Assembly: GCA_032027165.1 (NCBI GenBank)
Contig: JAVSMO010000001.1
Location: 116,644 to 180,643, forward strand
DNA: 64,000 nucleotides
Source of the DNA: Denitratisoma sp.
GTDB taxonomy: Bacteria > Pseudomonadota > Gammaproteobacteria > Burkholderiales > Rhodocyclaceae
Direction of reading: 5' to 3'
Both the position numbers and the translations under genes were made by a program. The notes beneath the pieces are model-generated. The model ran no database searches. It saw only the letters and a program-made list of their open reading frames with translations, and was not told the DNA's origin. Within the stretch, counting starts at the first letter, position 1. Each line of letters starts with the position of its first letter. Positions 27,410-39,107 of this stretch are shown in pieces.

Positions 27410-28219
27410 GTGCCGAACGAGCCTCTCGTCAAAATCAGCGACCTGAATTTCACCTACGATCGGCGTCCGATCCTGACGGGCATCAACATGACGATCCCGC
27501 GCGGCAAGGTGGTGGCCATCATGGGGCAGAGCGGCTGCGGCAAGACGACCACGCTGCGTCTGATCGGCGGGCAGTTGAAGCCTTCGCAGGGCGAGGTGCG
27601 CTTCGACGGCCAGGCGATGCATGAGCTGGATACCGACGGCCTGTATGCCGTGCGCCGCCGCATGGGCATGCTGTTCCAGTTCGGCGCGCTGTTTACCGAT
27701 ATCTCCGTGTTCGACAACGTCGCCTTCCAGATGCGGGAGCACACCAACCTGCCGGAGAACATGATTCGCGACCTGGTGCTGCTGAAGCTCAATGCGGTCG
27801 GCTTGCGCGGGGCGCAGAACCTGATGCCGTCCGAGCTGTCCGGCGGCATGGCGCGCCGCGTTGCCCTGGCGCGGGCGATCGCGCTCGATCCCCTGCTGAT
27901 GATGTACGACGAGCCCTTCACCGGCCTCGATCCCATCACGATGGGCATCATCGGGCAGCTGATCCGCAAGCTCAACGACGCCCTGGGCGGCAGCTCGATC
28001 ATCGTTACCCACGACGTGCAGGAATCCCTGCAGATCGTCGATTACATCTATTTCATGGCCGACGGCAAGGTGGTGGCCGAGGGAACGCCGGATGAGATCC
28101 GCGCCTCGGACAAGGCTTATGTACACCAGTTCGTCTGGGGCGAGATGGACGGCCCGGTGCCGTTCCAGTATCCTTCGGCGCCCTATCGGGAACAGATTTA
28201 CGGAGCGGCCCATGCTTGA
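27410..28219 (+). CDS. mlaF: MlaF, ATPase of the phospholipid transporter MlaFEDB
   Basis: Starting at the GTG at 27410 the protein has 269 residues, the normal MlaF length; the frame is open further upstream but without homology. Motifs are Walker [10 protein letters not shown], signature [15 protein letters not shown] and Walker [12 protein letters not shown]. It powers movement of phospholipids between MlaC and the inner membrane to keep outer-membrane lipid asymmetry. It overlaps mlaE by 8 bases. Confidence 0.94.
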   Translation: MPNEPLVKISDLNFTYDRRPILTGINMTIPRGKVVAIMGQSGCGKTTTLRLIGGQLKPSQGEVRFDGQAMHELDTDGLYAVRRRMGMLFQFGALFTDISVFDNVAFQMREHTNLPENMIRDLVLLKLNAVGLRGAQNLMPSELSGGMARRVALARAIALDPLLMMYDEPFTGLDPITMGIIGQLIRKLNDALGGSSIIVTHDVQESLQIVDYIYFMADGKVVAEGTPDEIRASDKAYVHQFVWGEMDGPVPFQYPSAPYREQIYGAAHA

Positions 28220-29006
28220 CAGTGCGATCTCCGCCCTGCGCGGCCTCGGCACCCGCGTCACCTCGCGCATCTGGCGCCTGGGCTTCGCCAGCCGTTTCTT
28301 GCTGGCGACGTTGCTTTATTCGGGCACCAGCTTCCGCCGTTTCTTCCTGACCATTCGGGAAATTTATTTCACCGGCGTGCTGTCGCTCATCATCATCCTG
28401 GTGTCCGGCCTGTTCGTCGGCATGGTGCTGGGCCTGCAGGGCTACGATACGCTGCAGCGTTACGGTTCTTCCGAGGCGCTGGGCATTCTGGTCGCCCTGT
28501 CGCTGGTGCGCGAGCTCGGGCCGGTGGTGTCGGCCCTGTTGTTCGCCAGCCGCGCCGGCTCGGCGATCACCGCCGAAATCGGCCTGATGAAGGCGACCGA
28601 GCAACTGTCGGCCATGGAAATGATGGCGGTGAACCCGATCGCCCGCGTTGTCGCGCCGCGCTTCTGGGCGGGCGTGATCTCCATGCCCCTGCTGGCGGCG
28701 CTGTTCTCCGCCATGGGCATCTTCGGCGGCTACCTGGTCGGCGTGCAGCTGATAGGCGTGGATGAGGGGTCCTTCTGGTCGCAGATGCAGGCGTCGGTCG
28801 ATTTCCGCGAGGACATCGTCAATGGCGTCATCAAGAGCGTGGTGTTCGGCATCATCGTGTCCTGGATTGCCGTGTTCGAGGGCTATGATTCCGAACCGAC
28901 TGCGGAAGGGGTGTCAGGTGCGACGACGCGCACCGTGGTGACCTCTTCCCTGGCTATTCTCGCCGCCGACTTTATACTGACGGCATTCATGTTCCGGGGT
29001 GCGTAA
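28212..29006 (+). CDS. mlaE: MlaE, permease of the phospholipid transporter
   Basis: The ATG at 28212 lies inside the end of mlaF. The 264-residue protein has an amphipathic N-terminal helix and five membrane segments. It carries the family motifs [37 protein letters not shown] and [21 protein letters not shown]. Two copies form the membrane core of MlaFEDB. Confidence 0.95.
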   Translation: MLDSAISALRGLGTRVTSRIWRLGFASRFLLATLLYSGTSFRRFFLTIREIYFTGVLSLIIILVSGLFVGMVLGLQGYDTLQRYGSSEALGILVALSLVRELGPVVSALLFASRAGSAITAEIGLMKATEQLSAMEMMAVNPIARVVAPRFWAGVISMPLLAALFSAMGIFGGYLVGVQLIGVDEGSFWSQMQASVDFREDIVNGVIKSVVFGIIVSWIAVFEGYDSEPTAEGVSGATTRTVVTSSLAILAADFILTAFMFRGA

Positions 29007-29486
29007 ATGAACCGTATGACTTTAGACCTATGGGTTGGGGTATTTGTGGCCATCGGCCTGGGGGCACTGTTGTTTTTAGCACTAAAGGTGGGTAATCTGG
29101 CCTCCACGAGTACCGGGGAAACCTATGTACTCAAAGCGAATTTTGATAATATCGGAGGCCTGAAGGTTCGCGCGCCGGTGAAAAGCGCCGGTGTCGTGGT
29201 TGGGCGCGTCGGCGATATTCGCCTGGATGCGGAGCGCTTCGAGGCGGTGGTGACGATGAACATCAGCAGTCAGTTCAAGTTCCCCCGCGATACGTTTGCA
29301 AAGATTCGGACTTCAGGCCTGTTGGGCGAGCAGTACATCGGTCTGGCGGTCGGCGGGGACGAACAGGTGTTCAAGCCCGGCGATTCCGTCAAGAAAACGG
29401 AGTCGGCCATGGTTTTGGAGGACTTGGTGGGCCAGTTCCTTTTCGACAAGGCGGCTGAAGGAAAAGACAAAAGTGACGTTAAGTAA
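29007..29486 (+). CDS. mlaD: MlaD, MCE-domain subunit of the phospholipid transporter
   Basis: The 159-residue protein begins directly after the mlaE stop. It has one membrane helix (about 8-28) and one MCE domain (about 38-116: ANFDNIGGLKVRAPVKSAGVVVGRV). Six copies form a ring that holds lipid in the periplasm. The ending GLLGEQYIGLAVGG is typical. Confidence 0.95.
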   Translation: MNRMTLDLWVGVFVAIGLGALLFLALKVGNLASTSTGETYVLKANFDNIGGLKVRAPVKSAGVVVGRVGDIRLDAERFEAVVTMNISSQFKFPRDTFAKIRTSGLLGEQYIGLAVGGDEQVFKPGDSVKKTESAMVLEDLVGQFLFDKAAEGKDKSDVK

Positions 29487-29533
29487 GCAGTAAGCGGCTA
29501 CAAAACGGGTACAACTTAAAAAGAGGCATCTTG

Positions 29534-30319
29534 ATGAAAACGGGAATTTCAAGGCAATTCAGCAAATTGGCTCTTGTGGTGGCTACGGCCGGTTTGCTGA
29601 GTGGGTGCGCCACGAGCGGGAATCCGAAGGATCCGATCGAGGGCTTCAACCGTGCCATGTTCGGGTTCAACGAGGGCCTCGACAAAGTCATCATCAAGCC
29701 CGTGGCGACCGGCTATGAGGCCGTGTTGCCGGACCCCATCCAGACCGGCGTGGCCAACTTCTTCTCGAACATCGCCGACCTGATGATCGGCGTGAACAAT
29801 CTGTTGCAAGGCAAGCCGGCCCAGGCCGCCTCCGATGCCGGCCGCGTGCTGGTGAATACCACCATGGGCTTCCTCGGCATCATCGATGTCGCAAGTTCGA
29901 TGGGCATGGAAAAGCATGAAGAGGATGTGGGCCAGACCTTCGGCCGCTGGGGCATGTCCGACGGCGCCTATGTCGTCCTGCCGTTCTTCGGACCGCGCAC
30001 CGCCCGCGACACCATCGGCCTGGCTTTCGACGTCTATACCGATCCGGTCGCCCATGTCGACCACATTCCGACCCGGAATGTCCTCCTGACAACCCGCCTT
30101 ATCAGCGATCGTGCCGAGTTCCTGAAGGCAGACAAGGTCATCGAGGAAGCTGCTCTGGATAAATACAGCTATGTTCGCGACGCTTACCTGCAGCGCCGCC
30201 GTAGCCTGATTCATGACGGCAATCCGCCGAAATTCGACCCCTACTCCGGATCTGGCGACGGCAAGTCCGCCGATGCGCAGGGCGAGGGTTCCGCCGCACA
30301 GGTTGCTGCACGTAACTGA
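29534..30319 (+). CDS. mlaA: MlaA (VacJ) outer membrane lipoprotein
   Basis: I choose the ATG at 29534, behind AAGAGG. The 261-residue product has a lipobox LLSGC with lipidated C25 and the MlaA core, DPIEGFNRAMFGFNEGLDK followed by NFFSNIADLMIGVNNLLQG and TFGRWGMSDGAYVVLPFFGP. It removes misplaced phospholipid from the outer leaflet and passes it to MlaC. In E. coli mlaA is elsewhere; its place inside the mla operon is common in betaproteobacteria. Confidence 0.95.
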   Translation: MKTGISRQFSKLALVVATAGLLSGCATSGNPKDPIEGFNRAMFGFNEGLDKVIIKPVATGYEAVLPDPIQTGVANFFSNIADLMIGVNNLLQGKPAQAASDAGRVLVNTTMGFLGIIDVASSMGMEKHEEDVGQTFGRWGMSDGAYVVLPFFGPRTARDTIGLAFDVYTDPVAHVDHIPTRNVLLTTRLISDRAEFLKADKVIEEAALDKYSYVRDAYLQRRRSLIHDGNPPKFDPYSGSGDGKSADAQGEGSAAQVAARN

Positions 30320-30345
30320 CCCAATCAGGTTTTTTTAGGTAGATC

Positions 30346-30975
30346 ATGAGGCTATTCGCTTTGCTGCTGGCCAGTGCCGGCTTCTTTCTGTCGCCCGGTG
30401 TACAAGCCCAGGCCAAGGAATCTGCGCCCGATGCGCTGGTGAAATCCGTCACCGACGAGGTTCTCGATATCATCCGCAAGGACAAGGACATCAAGTCCGG
30501 CAATACCCAGCGGGCCATCGAACTGGTCGAACAGAAGGTCCTGCCGCACTTCAACTTTTCCCGCATGACCGCCCTGGCAGTGGGCAGGGACTGGCGGCAA
30601 GCCACGCCGGAACAGCAGAAGGCGCTGACCGAGGAGTTCCGCGACCTGCTGGTTCGCACCTATTCGAATGCACTCACAGCCTACAAGAACGAGACGGTCG
30701 ACTACCGCCCATTCAAAATGAAGCCCGGCGAAACCGATGTCACGGTGCGCACGCAGATCCACCAGCCGGGCGCCCGCCAGCCGATCAAGCTGGATTACAG
30801 CCTCGAGAAGAACGGCAACGGCTGGAAGGTGTACGACGTGGTCGTCGCCGACGTCAGCCTCGTGACGAACTATCGTTCCAGCTTCGCTACCGAAATCCGC
30901 AACGGCGGCATCGATGGCCTGATCAAGACGCTGAAGGCCAAAAACAGCAGCCTGGAAGCCGCAAACAAGAAATGA
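30346..30975 (+). CDS. mlaC: MlaC, periplasmic phospholipid carrier
   Basis: The 209-residue secreted protein has a signal peptide (LFALLLASAGFFLSPGVQAQA). The MlaC fold includes VEQKVLPHFNFSRMTALAVGRDWRQATPEQQ and the late NGWKVYDVVVADVSLVTNYRSSF. It shuttles lipid between MlaA and MlaD. It overlaps mlaB by 4 bases. Confidence 0.95.
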   Translation: MRLFALLLASAGFFLSPGVQAQAKESAPDALVKSVTDEVLDIIRKDKDIKSGNTQRAIELVEQKVLPHFNFSRMTALAVGRDWRQATPEQQKALTEEFRDLLVRTYSNALTAYKNETVDYRPFKMKPGETDVTVRTQIHQPGARQPIKLDYSLEKNGNGWKVYDVVVADVSLVTNYRSSFATEIRNGGIDGLIKTLKAKNSSLEAANKK

Positions 30976-31253
30976 TTCGCGACGCCGGAGATCGCATCGA
31001 GGTTTCCGGCCCGCTCACGCTCGGCAAGGCGCGTGAGATGCTGGAGGCCGGCAGCGCCCTCATCAAGCGGCCCGAAACCGTTTTTGACCTCTCCCAAGTG
31101 AAGGAAGTGGACTCTTCAGGGCTGACAGTCGTGTTCGGTTGGGTGCGGGCCGCGAAGAGCCGGGGCATGGCTGCCCGCATCAGCAATCCCCCGCAGAACC
31201 TGCTCAGCTTGGCCGCACTCTACGGTGTGACCGAACTCCTTCCGCTGGCCTAG
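30972..31253 (+). CDS. mlaB: MlaB, STAS-domain subunit of the phospholipid transporter
   Basis: The 93-residue cytoplasmic STAS protein binds MlaF and is needed for its activity. The conserved loop VDSSGLTVVFGW is near residue 45. It completes the mlaFEDACB set. Confidence 0.9.
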   Translation: MIRDAGDRIEVSGPLTLGKAREMLEAGSALIKRPETVFDLSQVKEVDSSGLTVVFGWVRAAKSRGMAARISNPPQNLLSLAALYGVTELLPLA

Positions 31254-31277
31254 CCGGCGTCGTAGCGCATTCCCCGC

Positions 31278-32180
31278 ATGAACCCCGCGATACGCATCGA
31301 AGGCGTAACCAAGCGCTTTGGCAGCGTCCAGGCACTGGCGGGCGTCGACCTGGAAATCCCCCAGGGCGAGTTCTTCGGCCTGCTCGGGCCGAACGGCGCC
31401 GGCAAAACGACCCTGATTTCCGCCTTGGCCGGTTTGGTTCGCCCGAATACCGGTCGGCTGGCTGTGATGGGGCATGACGTGGTTTCGGATTACCGGGCAG
31501 CCCGGCGGCAACTCGGGGTGGTGCCGCAGGAACTGGTGTTCGATCCTTTCTTCAGCGTGCGCGAGTCGCTGGAAATCCAGTCGGGCTACTTCGGCATTCG
31601 GGACAATGCGGCATGGATCGACGAGATCCTCGAAAACCTCGACCTGACGGAAAAGGCCGGCACCAACATGCGTCAGCTGTCCGGCGGCATGAAGCGCCGC
31701 GTGCTGGTGGCGCAGGCGCTGGTGCACCGGCCGCCGGTGATCGTGCTCGACGAGCCGACTGCCGGGGTCGACGTCGAGCTGCGCCAAGGATTGTGGAGCT
31801 TCGTGCGCCGCCTCAACCGCGACGGCCACACCATCGTGCTGACGACGCATTACCTTGAGGAGGCCGAAAGCCTGTGCGGGCGCATCGCCATGCTCAAGCA
31901 GGGGCGCATCGTTGCGCTCGACACGACGTCGAACCTGCTGCGGCGCTTTTCCGGGCATACGCTGCGCCTGCGCCTGGCGCCGGGGGTTGCATTGCCCCAA
32001 GCCTTGCTGCCCCGCTTGTCCGCGGAGTCGGGTGGCGAGCATGTGCTTGCCCTGGAGCGCTGCGAGGACCTCGAACCGGTGCTCGCCAGTCTGCGCGAGA
32101 CGGGTTGCCGGATCGACGACATCGAGATCGGCAAGCCGGATCTGGAAGAAGTCTTTGTCCGCGTCATGCACAAGGATTGA
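31278..32180 (+). CDS. ABC-2 exporter ATPase (YadG-like)
   Basis: The 300-residue protein has Walker A GPNGAGKTTL (near 40), signature LSGGMKRRVLVAQAL (near 135) and Walker B VIVLDEPTAGVD, plus a C-terminal extension typical of DrrA/YadG ATPases. It pairs with the permease that begins two codons later. The same pair follows mla genes in many betaproteobacteria. The substrate is not known. Confidence 0.92.
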   Translation: MNPAIRIEGVTKRFGSVQALAGVDLEIPQGEFFGLLGPNGAGKTTLISALAGLVRPNTGRLAVMGHDVVSDYRAARRQLGVVPQELVFDPFFSVRESLEIQSGYFGIRDNAAWIDEILENLDLTEKAGTNMRQLSGGMKRRVLVAQALVHRPPVIVLDEPTAGVDVELRQGLWSFVRRLNRDGHTIVLTTHYLEEAESLCGRIAMLKQGRIVALDTTSNLLRRFSGHTLRLRLAPGVALPQALLPRLSAESGGEHVLALERCEDLEPVLASLRETGCRIDDIEIGKPDLEEVFVRVMHKD

Positions 32181-32181
32181 C

Positions 32182-32937
32182 ATGGGCGGCTTCCGGACCC
32201 TGCTGTACAAGGAGGTGCTGCGCTTCTGGAAAGTCAGCTTCCAGACGGTGGCGGCGCCCATCCTCACTTCGCTGCTGTACCTGCTGATCTTCTCGCACGT
32301 GCTGGAGCAGCACGTGAAGGTGTATGAGAACGTTTCCTACACGGCTTTCCTGGTGCCCGGCCTGGTCATGATGTCGGTGCTGCAGAACGCCTTCGCCAAC
32401 AGTTCGTCTTCGCTGATCCAGTCCAAGGTGACGGGCAACATCATCTTCGTCCTGCTGCCGCCGATCTCCTACCGCCAGTTCTTCGCCGCCTACGTGCTGG
32501 CAGCCGTCGTGCGCGGTTTCGTCGTCGGCCTCGGCGTGCTGCTGGGTACGCTGTGGTTCGTCGGGCTCTCCTGGCAGGCGCCGCTGTGGATCCTGGTGTT
32601 CGCCACGTTGGGCGGCGCCATCATGGGCGCGCTGGGGGTCATCGCCGGCATCTGGGCGGAGAAGTTCGACCAGCTGGCCGCCTTCCAGAACTTCATCATC
32701 ATGCCGCTGACCTTTTTGTCGGGCGTGTTCTACTCGATCCACTCGCTGCCGCCGTTCTGGCAGCAGGTCTCGCATTTCAACCCGATCTTCTACATGATCG
32801 ACGGTTTCCGTTACGGCTTCTTCGGCGTTTCCGACGTGTCGCCGCTGATGAGCCTGGGCGTCATCGCCGCCTGCTTTGTGGCGCTGACGGCTTTCACCTT
32901 GTGGCTGCTCAGGATAGGCTACAAGCTTCGCGCATAA
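32182..32937 (+). CDS. ABC-2 exporter permease (YadH-like)
   Basis: The ATG at 32182 follows the ATPase stop by one base. The 251-residue protein has six membrane helices and the ABC-2 landmarks PILTSLLYLLIFSHVL, FLVPGLVMMSVLQNAFANSS and PLTFLSGVFYSIHSLPPFWQ. It forms the export channel with the preceding ATPase. Confidence 0.92.
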   Translation: MGGFRTLLYKEVLRFWKVSFQTVAAPILTSLLYLLIFSHVLEQHVKVYENVSYTAFLVPGLVMMSVLQNAFANSSSSLIQSKVTGNIIFVLLPPISYRQFFAAYVLAAVVRGFVVGLGVLLGTLWFVGLSWQAPLWILVFATLGGAIMGALGVIAGIWAEKFDQLAAFQNFIIMPLTFLSGVFYSIHSLPPFWQQVSHFNPIFYMIDGFRYGFFGVSDVSPLMSLGVIAACFVALTAFTLWLLRIGYKLRA

Positions 32938-32946
32938 GGAATACAC

Positions 32947-34438
<1,492 letters not shown>

Positions 34439-34443
34439 ACTTT

Positions 34444-34468
34444 CGCCGTGCCGCAGGGACTGACTTTT
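34444..34468 (+). repeat. 25-bp dispersed repeat, copy 3
   Basis: The sequence CGCCGTGCCGCA then GGGACTGACTTTT matches 22 of 25 bases of copies 1 and 2. It lies between murA and hisG, 41 bases before the hisG start and just upstream of a -10-like TAAAAT at 34477-34482. Confidence 0.7.
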
Positions 34469-34509
34469 GTCTGCGGTAAAATCATCGTTTTAGTGACTGG
34501 AACCACGCC

Positions 34510-35154
34510 GTGACCGGCATCACCATTGCCCTCTCCAAGGGCCGCATCTTCGAGGAAACCCTGCCGCTGCTGGCGGCGGCCGGCATCGTGCCGGCCGACG
34601 ATCCGGAAACCTCGCGCAAGCTGATCCTCGGCACCAACCGCGCCGACGTGCGACTGGTCATTGTGCGCGCCTCCGACACGCCGACCTACGTCCAGTACGG
34701 CGCGGCCGATCTGGGCATCGCCGGCAAGGACGTGCTGATCGAGCACGGCGGTGCCGGCCTCTACCAGCCGCTCGACCTGAAGATCGCCCGCTGCCGCATG
34801 GCCGTGGCGGTACCCAACGGCTTCGACTACGCCGCCGCCGTGCGGCGCGGCGCCCGCCTGCGCGTGGCGACCAAGTACATCCGGACGGCGCGCGAGCACT
34901 TCGCCGCCAAGGGCGTGCATGTCGACCTCATCAAGCTCTACGGCTCGATGGAGCTGGCACCGCTGGTGGGGCTCGCTGACGCCATCGTCGACCTCGTCTC
35001 CAGCGGCAACACCCTGAAGGCCAACAACCTGGTGGCGGTGGAGGACATCATGCCGATTTCCTCGCGCCTGATCGTCAACCAGGCGGCGCTGAAGATGAAG
35101 CGCGAGCTGCTGCAGCCGGTGATCGACGCGTTCGCGGGAGCCGTCCGTGATTAA
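34510..35154 (+). CDS. hisG: ATP phosphoribosyltransferase HisG, short form
   Basis: The 214-residue protein is the short HisG, lacking the C-terminal regulatory domain, and so would need HisZ, which is not in this window. Motifs are [15 protein letters not shown] at the N-terminus and the PRPP loop [14 protein letters not shown] (about 155-168). It catalyses the first, feedback-regulated step of histidine synthesis. A GTG at 34510 is used as start. It overlaps hisD by 8 bases. Confidence 0.95.
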   Translation: MTGITIALSKGRIFEETLPLLAAAGIVPADDPETSRKLILGTNRADVRLVIVRASDTPTYVQYGAADLGIAGKDVLIEHGGAGLYQPLDLKIARCRMAVAVPNGFDYAAAVRRGARLRVATKYIRTAREHFAAKGVHVDLIKLYGSMELAPLVGLADAIVDLVSSGNTLKANNLVAVEDIMPISSRLIVNQAALKMKRELLQPVIDAFAGAVRD

Positions 35155-36445
35155 GCGCCTGACCACCCGCGACCCCGATTTCACCCAGCAACTCGCCGCG
35201 CTACTGGCTTTCGAGAACGCCCAGGACGAGAGCATCGAGCGGGCGGTGGCGGAAATCCTCACGGCGGTGCGCACGGTGGGCGACGCCGCGGTGCTGGAGT
35301 ACACGCGCCGCTTCGACCATCTGCAGGCGAAGGCGATGGTCGAGCTGGAGCTGCCCAAGCGCGAGCTGGAGGCGGCGCTGTTCAACCTGCCGGCTGAACA
35401 GCGCGAGGCGCTCGAGCAGGCGGCCACGCGCATCGCCCTCTACCACCAGAAGCAGCTGGCCGCCTCCTGGGAATACACCGAGACCGACGGCACGCGCCTC
35501 GGCCAGAAGGTGACGCCGCTCGACCGCGTCGGGCTCTATGTGCCGGGCGGCAAGGCCGCCTATCCCAGCTCGGTGCTGATGAACGCCATCCCGGCCAAGG
35601 TGGCCGGCGTCGGCGAGCTGATCATGGTCGTGCCGACGCCGCGCGGCGAGAAGAACGCCCTGGTGCTGGCTGCCGCCGCGCTGGCCGGCGTCGACCGCGT
35701 GTTCACCCTCGGCGGCGCGCAGGCGGTGGGCGCGCTGGCCTACGGCACGCAAACGATTCCGCAGGTGGACAAGATCGTCGGCCCCGGCAACGCCTACGTC
35801 GCCGCCGCCAAGCGGCGCGTCTTCGGCGTGGTCGGCATCGACATGGTGGCCGGTCCCTCGGAGGTGCTGGTCATCGCCGACGGCTCGACCGACCCGGACT
35901 GGGTGGCGATGGACCTCTTCGCCCAGGCTGAGCACGACGAACTGGCGCAGTCGATCCTGCTCTGTCCCGACCCCCGCTTCATCGATGCGGTGGCGAAAAG
36001 CATCGAACGGCTGCTGCCCGAGATGCCGCGCAAGGACGTGATTGCCGCCTCCCTTGGCGGCCGCGGCGCCCTCATCCACGTGCGCGACCTGGAGGAGGCC
36101 TGCACCATCGCCAACCGGATTTCCCCGGAGCACCTGGAGCTCTCGGTGGCCGATCCGAATGCGTTGGTGGACAGGATCCGCCACGCCGGCGCCATCTTCG
36201 TCGGCCGCTACACATCGGAATCGCTCGGCGACTACTGCGCCGGGCCCAACCACGTGCTGCCGACCTCGCGCAGCGCGCGTTTCTCCTCGCCGCTCGGCGT
36301 GTACGACTTCCAGAAGCGCACCTCGATCATCGAGGTCTCCGCCGAAGGCGCCGACAAGCTCGGCCGCATCGCCTCCACGCTCGCCCACGGCGAGGGCCTG
36401 CAGGCCCACGCGCGGGCGGCGGAACTGCGCCTGAAGAAAGACTGA
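35147..36445 (+). CDS. hisD: histidinol dehydrogenase HisD
   Basis: The 432-residue enzyme performs the last two oxidations to histidine with NAD and zinc. Motifs are [44 protein letters not shown] and [14 protein letters not shown], containing zinc and base histidines. The gene after it would normally be hisC on the same strand, but here the order is broken. Confidence 0.96.
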   Translation: MIKRLTTRDPDFTQQLAALLAFENAQDESIERAVAEILTAVRTVGDAAVLEYTRRFDHLQAKAMVELELPKRELEAALFNLPAEQREALEQAATRIALYHQKQLAASWEYTETDGTRLGQKVTPLDRVGLYVPGGKAAYPSSVLMNAIPAKVAGVGELIMVVPTPRGEKNALVLAAAALAGVDRVFTLGGAQAVGALAYGTQTIPQVDKIVGPGNAYVAAAKRRVFGVVGIDMVAGPSEVLVIADGSTDPDWVAMDLFAQAEHDELAQSILLCPDPRFIDAVAKSIERLLPEMPRKDVIAASLGGRGALIHVRDLEEACTIANRISPEHLELSVADPNALVDRIRHAGAIFVGRYTSESLGDYCAGPNHVLPTSRSARFSSPLGVYDFQKRTSIIEVSAEGADKLGRIASTLAHGEGLQAHARAAELRLKKD

Positions 36446-36804
36446 TCCCTCTCCCCGCGGACCAAGGGCGAGTCTGTTGCCTCATGCGCGGCCGCCCTGC
36501 GGGTGCCCTTGCGCCGTCGCGCCCGCCGGCCGGGCCTGCAAACTCGCTGCGCTCGGACAGCAGGCCCGGACAGCTCCGGCGAGCACGCAGCCGCGGCGGC
36601 GGCCACGAAATCGGCGTCAGCCTCACCCTTGGCCCGCTCCTCCGTAACTATGTTTGGCAGACATAAATGTCAGCCGCAATGATATGACGACGGCAATAGC
36701 GTTAAGGAAATAACGTCTTGAGGATTTCCGTATAACAGTGGAATAATCTGCGTGAGGAAATGGACCCTGATTGTCCGATTTAATATGAAGGCAAACAGAC
36801 CGAT
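36446..36804. other. hisD downstream region: stem-loop, then AT-rich DNA
   Basis: About 359 bases without a supported gene. The first half is very GC-rich and contains a perfect 9-bp inverted repeat, CGGGCCTGC (36531-36539) and GCAGGCCCG (36560-36568), around a 20-base loop. From about 36645 the base composition switches to AT-rich up to the next gene. A small hairpin CGTTA/TAACG is near 36700. The switch probably marks the edge of inserted DNA. An open frame at 36484-36666 has no codon bias or ribosome site and I do not call it. Confidence 0.5.
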
Positions 36805-37326
36805 ATGACCTTCTATACCTCTTTATACGGAAGGATTGGTTACCTAACAATGACATTGATGTGCGTGGTTGTTGGGGCGCTGTTATTGTTCCCATTGCTT
36901 ACAGAAGGTGTTGTTGCGCTTGTTAATTCATTTTCATCACGCCCGTTCTTTGCTTTTGTTGCTTGGGCGACTCTGCTACTGGTGATGGTTTGGACTTTTG
37001 TGTATTCCTTGACCTTATTCATTCGCCCTGGCTGGCGTGTGATTTGCGATCGGGAGGGTATCCAACATCGTGGCCTCTTCAGGGTGATGCGGTTTAAGTG
37101 GGCTGAAATTGAATCCTTCCGTTTGAACTATGCAGGCAGCTCCCCCTTGGTATTTTTACAGCTGCGGGTGGCAAAACAAAACAAGAAATCCAAGCGCTAT
37201 GGTCTGGATGTCTCAGGCATATCACCAAATTACGATAAGCTTTACTCTGTAGTATTTCAGATGGCTCAAAAAGCTAAGGCAAAAGCCCCAACGGGCCTCG
37301 TCAGTTTTGATGACCTGGATTTGTAG
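36805..37326 (+). CDS. small two-helix membrane protein with PH-like domain, probably acquired
   Basis: The 173-residue protein has two membrane helices (about 13-37 and 47-72). A soluble part follows beginning RPGWRVICDREGIQHRGLFRVMRFKWAEIESFRL. The pattern of a helix pair plus W..I..F resembles the STM3941/PH-domain family of bacterial membrane proteins of unknown function. The gene is clearly lower in GC than all neighbours and lies inside the his operon, both signs of transfer. No partner gene is present. Function unknown. Confidence 0.75.
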   Translation: MTFYTSLYGRIGYLTMTLMCVVVGALLLFPLLTEGVVALVNSFSSRPFFAFVAWATLLLVMVWTFVYSLTLFIRPGWRVICDREGIQHRGLFRVMRFKWAEIESFRLNYAGSSPLVFLQLRVAKQNKKSKRYGLDVSGISPNYDKLYSVVFQMAQKAKAKAPTGLVSFDDLDL

Positions 37327-37367
37327 CGATTCGTTATGCGCTGACAACCAAGATCACTGCACTAAAT

Positions 37368-38426
37368 CTACCGAAGTATTTCCCGAAGCGCAGTAACTAA
37401 CGCCTGACACTGCGCGTCCGTGCCGACCGTGATGCGCAGGAACTGCTCGATGCGCGGCTGGCGGAAGTGGCGGACGATGATGCGGCGGCTGCGCAGGGCG
37501 GCGGCGAGTTCGCCGGCGTCGCGCTGGGGGTGGCGGGCGAAGACGAAGTTGGCGGCGGAGGGCAGCACCTCGAAGCCGAGGGCGGCGAGTTCCTGCACCA
37601 GTTTCTCGCGGCTTTTGATAACGGCCTGCCGCGTCCGCTCGAAGTATTCCTTGTCCGCCATCGCCGCCACGGCGCCGGCGATGGCGAGGCGGTCGAGGGG
37701 GTAGGAGTTGAAGCTGTTCTTCACCCGTTCCAGTGCCTCGATGAGGTCGGCGTGGCCGACGGCGAAGCCGACGCGCAGGCCGGCCAGCGAGCGAGACTTG
37801 GACAGCGTCTGCACCACCAACAGGTTGGGGTATTTCGCCACCAGCGGAATCGCCGTCTCGGCGCCGAAATCCACATAGGCCTCGTCGACCACCACCACCG
37901 AATCCGGATTGGCGGCGAGCATTTGCTCGATGGCGGCGAGCGTGACCGCCCGGCCGGTCGGCGCGTTCGGGTTGGGGAAGATGATGCCGCCGTTGGGCCG
38001 CGCGTAGTCCGCCGGCCGGATCTCGAAGGCGTCCGTCAGCGGCACGGTTTCATAGGCGACGTCGTAGAGTCCGCAGTACACCGGGTAGAAGCTGTAGGTA
38101 ATGTCCGGGAACAGCACCGGCCGCTCGTGCTTGAGGAGGCCGAGGAAGACGTGGGCCAGGACCTCGTCGGAACCGTTGCCGACGAAAATTTGCTTCGGCG
38201 TCACGCCGAAATAGGCGGCGACGGCCTCCTTGAGGCGGTCGGCGTTCGGGTCCGGGTAGAGGCGCAGGGTATCGCCGGTCTCGGCGCGCAGGGCCTCCAG
38301 CACCTTCGGCGAGGGGCCGTAGGGGTTTTCGTTGGTGTTCAGCTTGACCAGGTTCGGCAGCTTGGGCTGCTCGCCCGGAACGTAGGGGGTCAGGCCGCGG
38401 ACGACGGCGCTCCAGTAACGGCTCAT
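37368..38426 (-). CDS. hisC: histidinol-phosphate aminotransferase HisC, inverted
   Basis: Starting at the ATG at 38426 the enzyme has 352 residues, normal for HisC. It transfers an amino group from glutamate to imidazole-acetol phosphate using PLP. The lysine that binds PLP is in [15 protein letters not shown], and [16 protein letters not shown] and GNGSDEVL are conserved. The gene points opposite to hisGD and hisBHAFIE, although it lies in the usual hisC position, so a local inversion has occurred. It must be expressed from its own promoter in the 83 bases before hisB. Confidence 0.96.
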   Translation of the reverse strand: MSRYWSAVVRGLTPYVPGEQPKLPNLVKLNTNENPYGPSPKVLEALRAETGDTLRLYPDPNADRLKEAVAAYFGVTPKQIFVGNGSDEVLAHVFLGLLKHERPVLFPDITYSFYPVYCGLYDVAYETVPLTDAFEIRPADYARPNGGIIFPNPNAPTGRAVTLAAIEQMLAANPDSVVVVDEAYVDFGAETAIPLVAKYPNLLVVQTLSKSRSLAGLRVGFAVGHADLIEALERVKNSFNSYPLDRLAIAGAVAAMADKEYFERTRQAVIKSREKLVQELAALGFEVLPSAANFVFARHPQRDAGELAAALRSRRIIVRHFRQPRIEQFLRITVGTDAQCQALVTALREILR

Positions 38427-38509
38427 GATCGGTGGCGAAACGCTGCTGCCAGAGGGAAAATCCAATGTTATCATGCAGTCCTGAGTCACTAAATGCTGTA
38501 GCAACCGCC

Positions 38510-39097
38510 ATGCGGCAAGCCGAAATCTCGCGCAAGACCCTGGAGACGGAAATCACCGTCCGCATCAACCTCGACGGCAGCGGCCAGTCGAAGCTGGCCA
38601 CGGGCGTGCCCTTCCTCGAGCACATGCTCGACCAGGTGGCGCGCCACGGCATGATCGACCTCGAGGTTTCCGCCACGGGCGACCTGCACATCGACGCCCA
38701 CCACACGGTGGAAGACGTCGGCATCACCCTCGGCCAGGCGCTGGCCAAGGCTGTCGGCGACAAGAAGGGCATCCGCCGCTACGGACATGCCTATGTGCCG
38801 CTGGATGAGGCCCTGTCGCGCGTGGTGGTCGATTTCTCCGGCCGCCCGGGGCTCACTTTCAACGTCGACTTCAGCCGGGCGATGATCGGCGAGTTCGACG
38901 TCGACCTCGCCCAGGAATTCTTCCAGGGCCTGGTCAACCACGCCCAGATCACGCTGCACATCGACAACCTGCGCGGCGAGAATGCCCACCACCAGTGCGA
39001 GACGGTGTTCAAGGCTTTCGGCCGGGCGTTGCGCATGGCGGCCGAGGCCGACCCGCGCGCCTCGGGCAGCGTGCCGTCCACCAAGGGAGCGCTCTAG
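38510..39097 (+). CDS. hisB: imidazoleglycerol-phosphate dehydratase HisB
   Basis: I choose the ATG at 38510, giving the typical 195-residue monofunctional enzyme. The metal-binding histidine clusters are visible: [23 protein letters not shown] and [13 protein letters not shown]. The frame is open 26 codons further upstream, but that part has no homology and would overlap the hisC promoter region. Confidence 0.95.
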   Translation: MRQAEISRKTLETEITVRINLDGSGQSKLATGVPFLEHMLDQVARHGMIDLEVSATGDLHIDAHHTVEDVGITLGQALAKAVGDKKGIRRYGHAYVPLDEALSRVVVDFSGRPGLTFNVDFSRAMIGEFDVDLAQEFFQGLVNHAQITLHIDNLRGENAHHQCETVFKAFGRALRMAAEADPRASGSVPSTKGAL

Positions 39098-39107
39098 GGC
39101 CCTTTCC

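Noticed and set aside
36484..36666. Small open frame of 60 codons after hisD
   Set aside because: It has no ribosome site, a skewed composition and crosses the GC-to-AT switch.
36640..37367. Integron cassette with an attC site around the low-GC membrane protein gene
   Set aside because: GTTATGC-like and GTTAAGG-like strings are present, but no paired core sites or the usual attC stem could be built.
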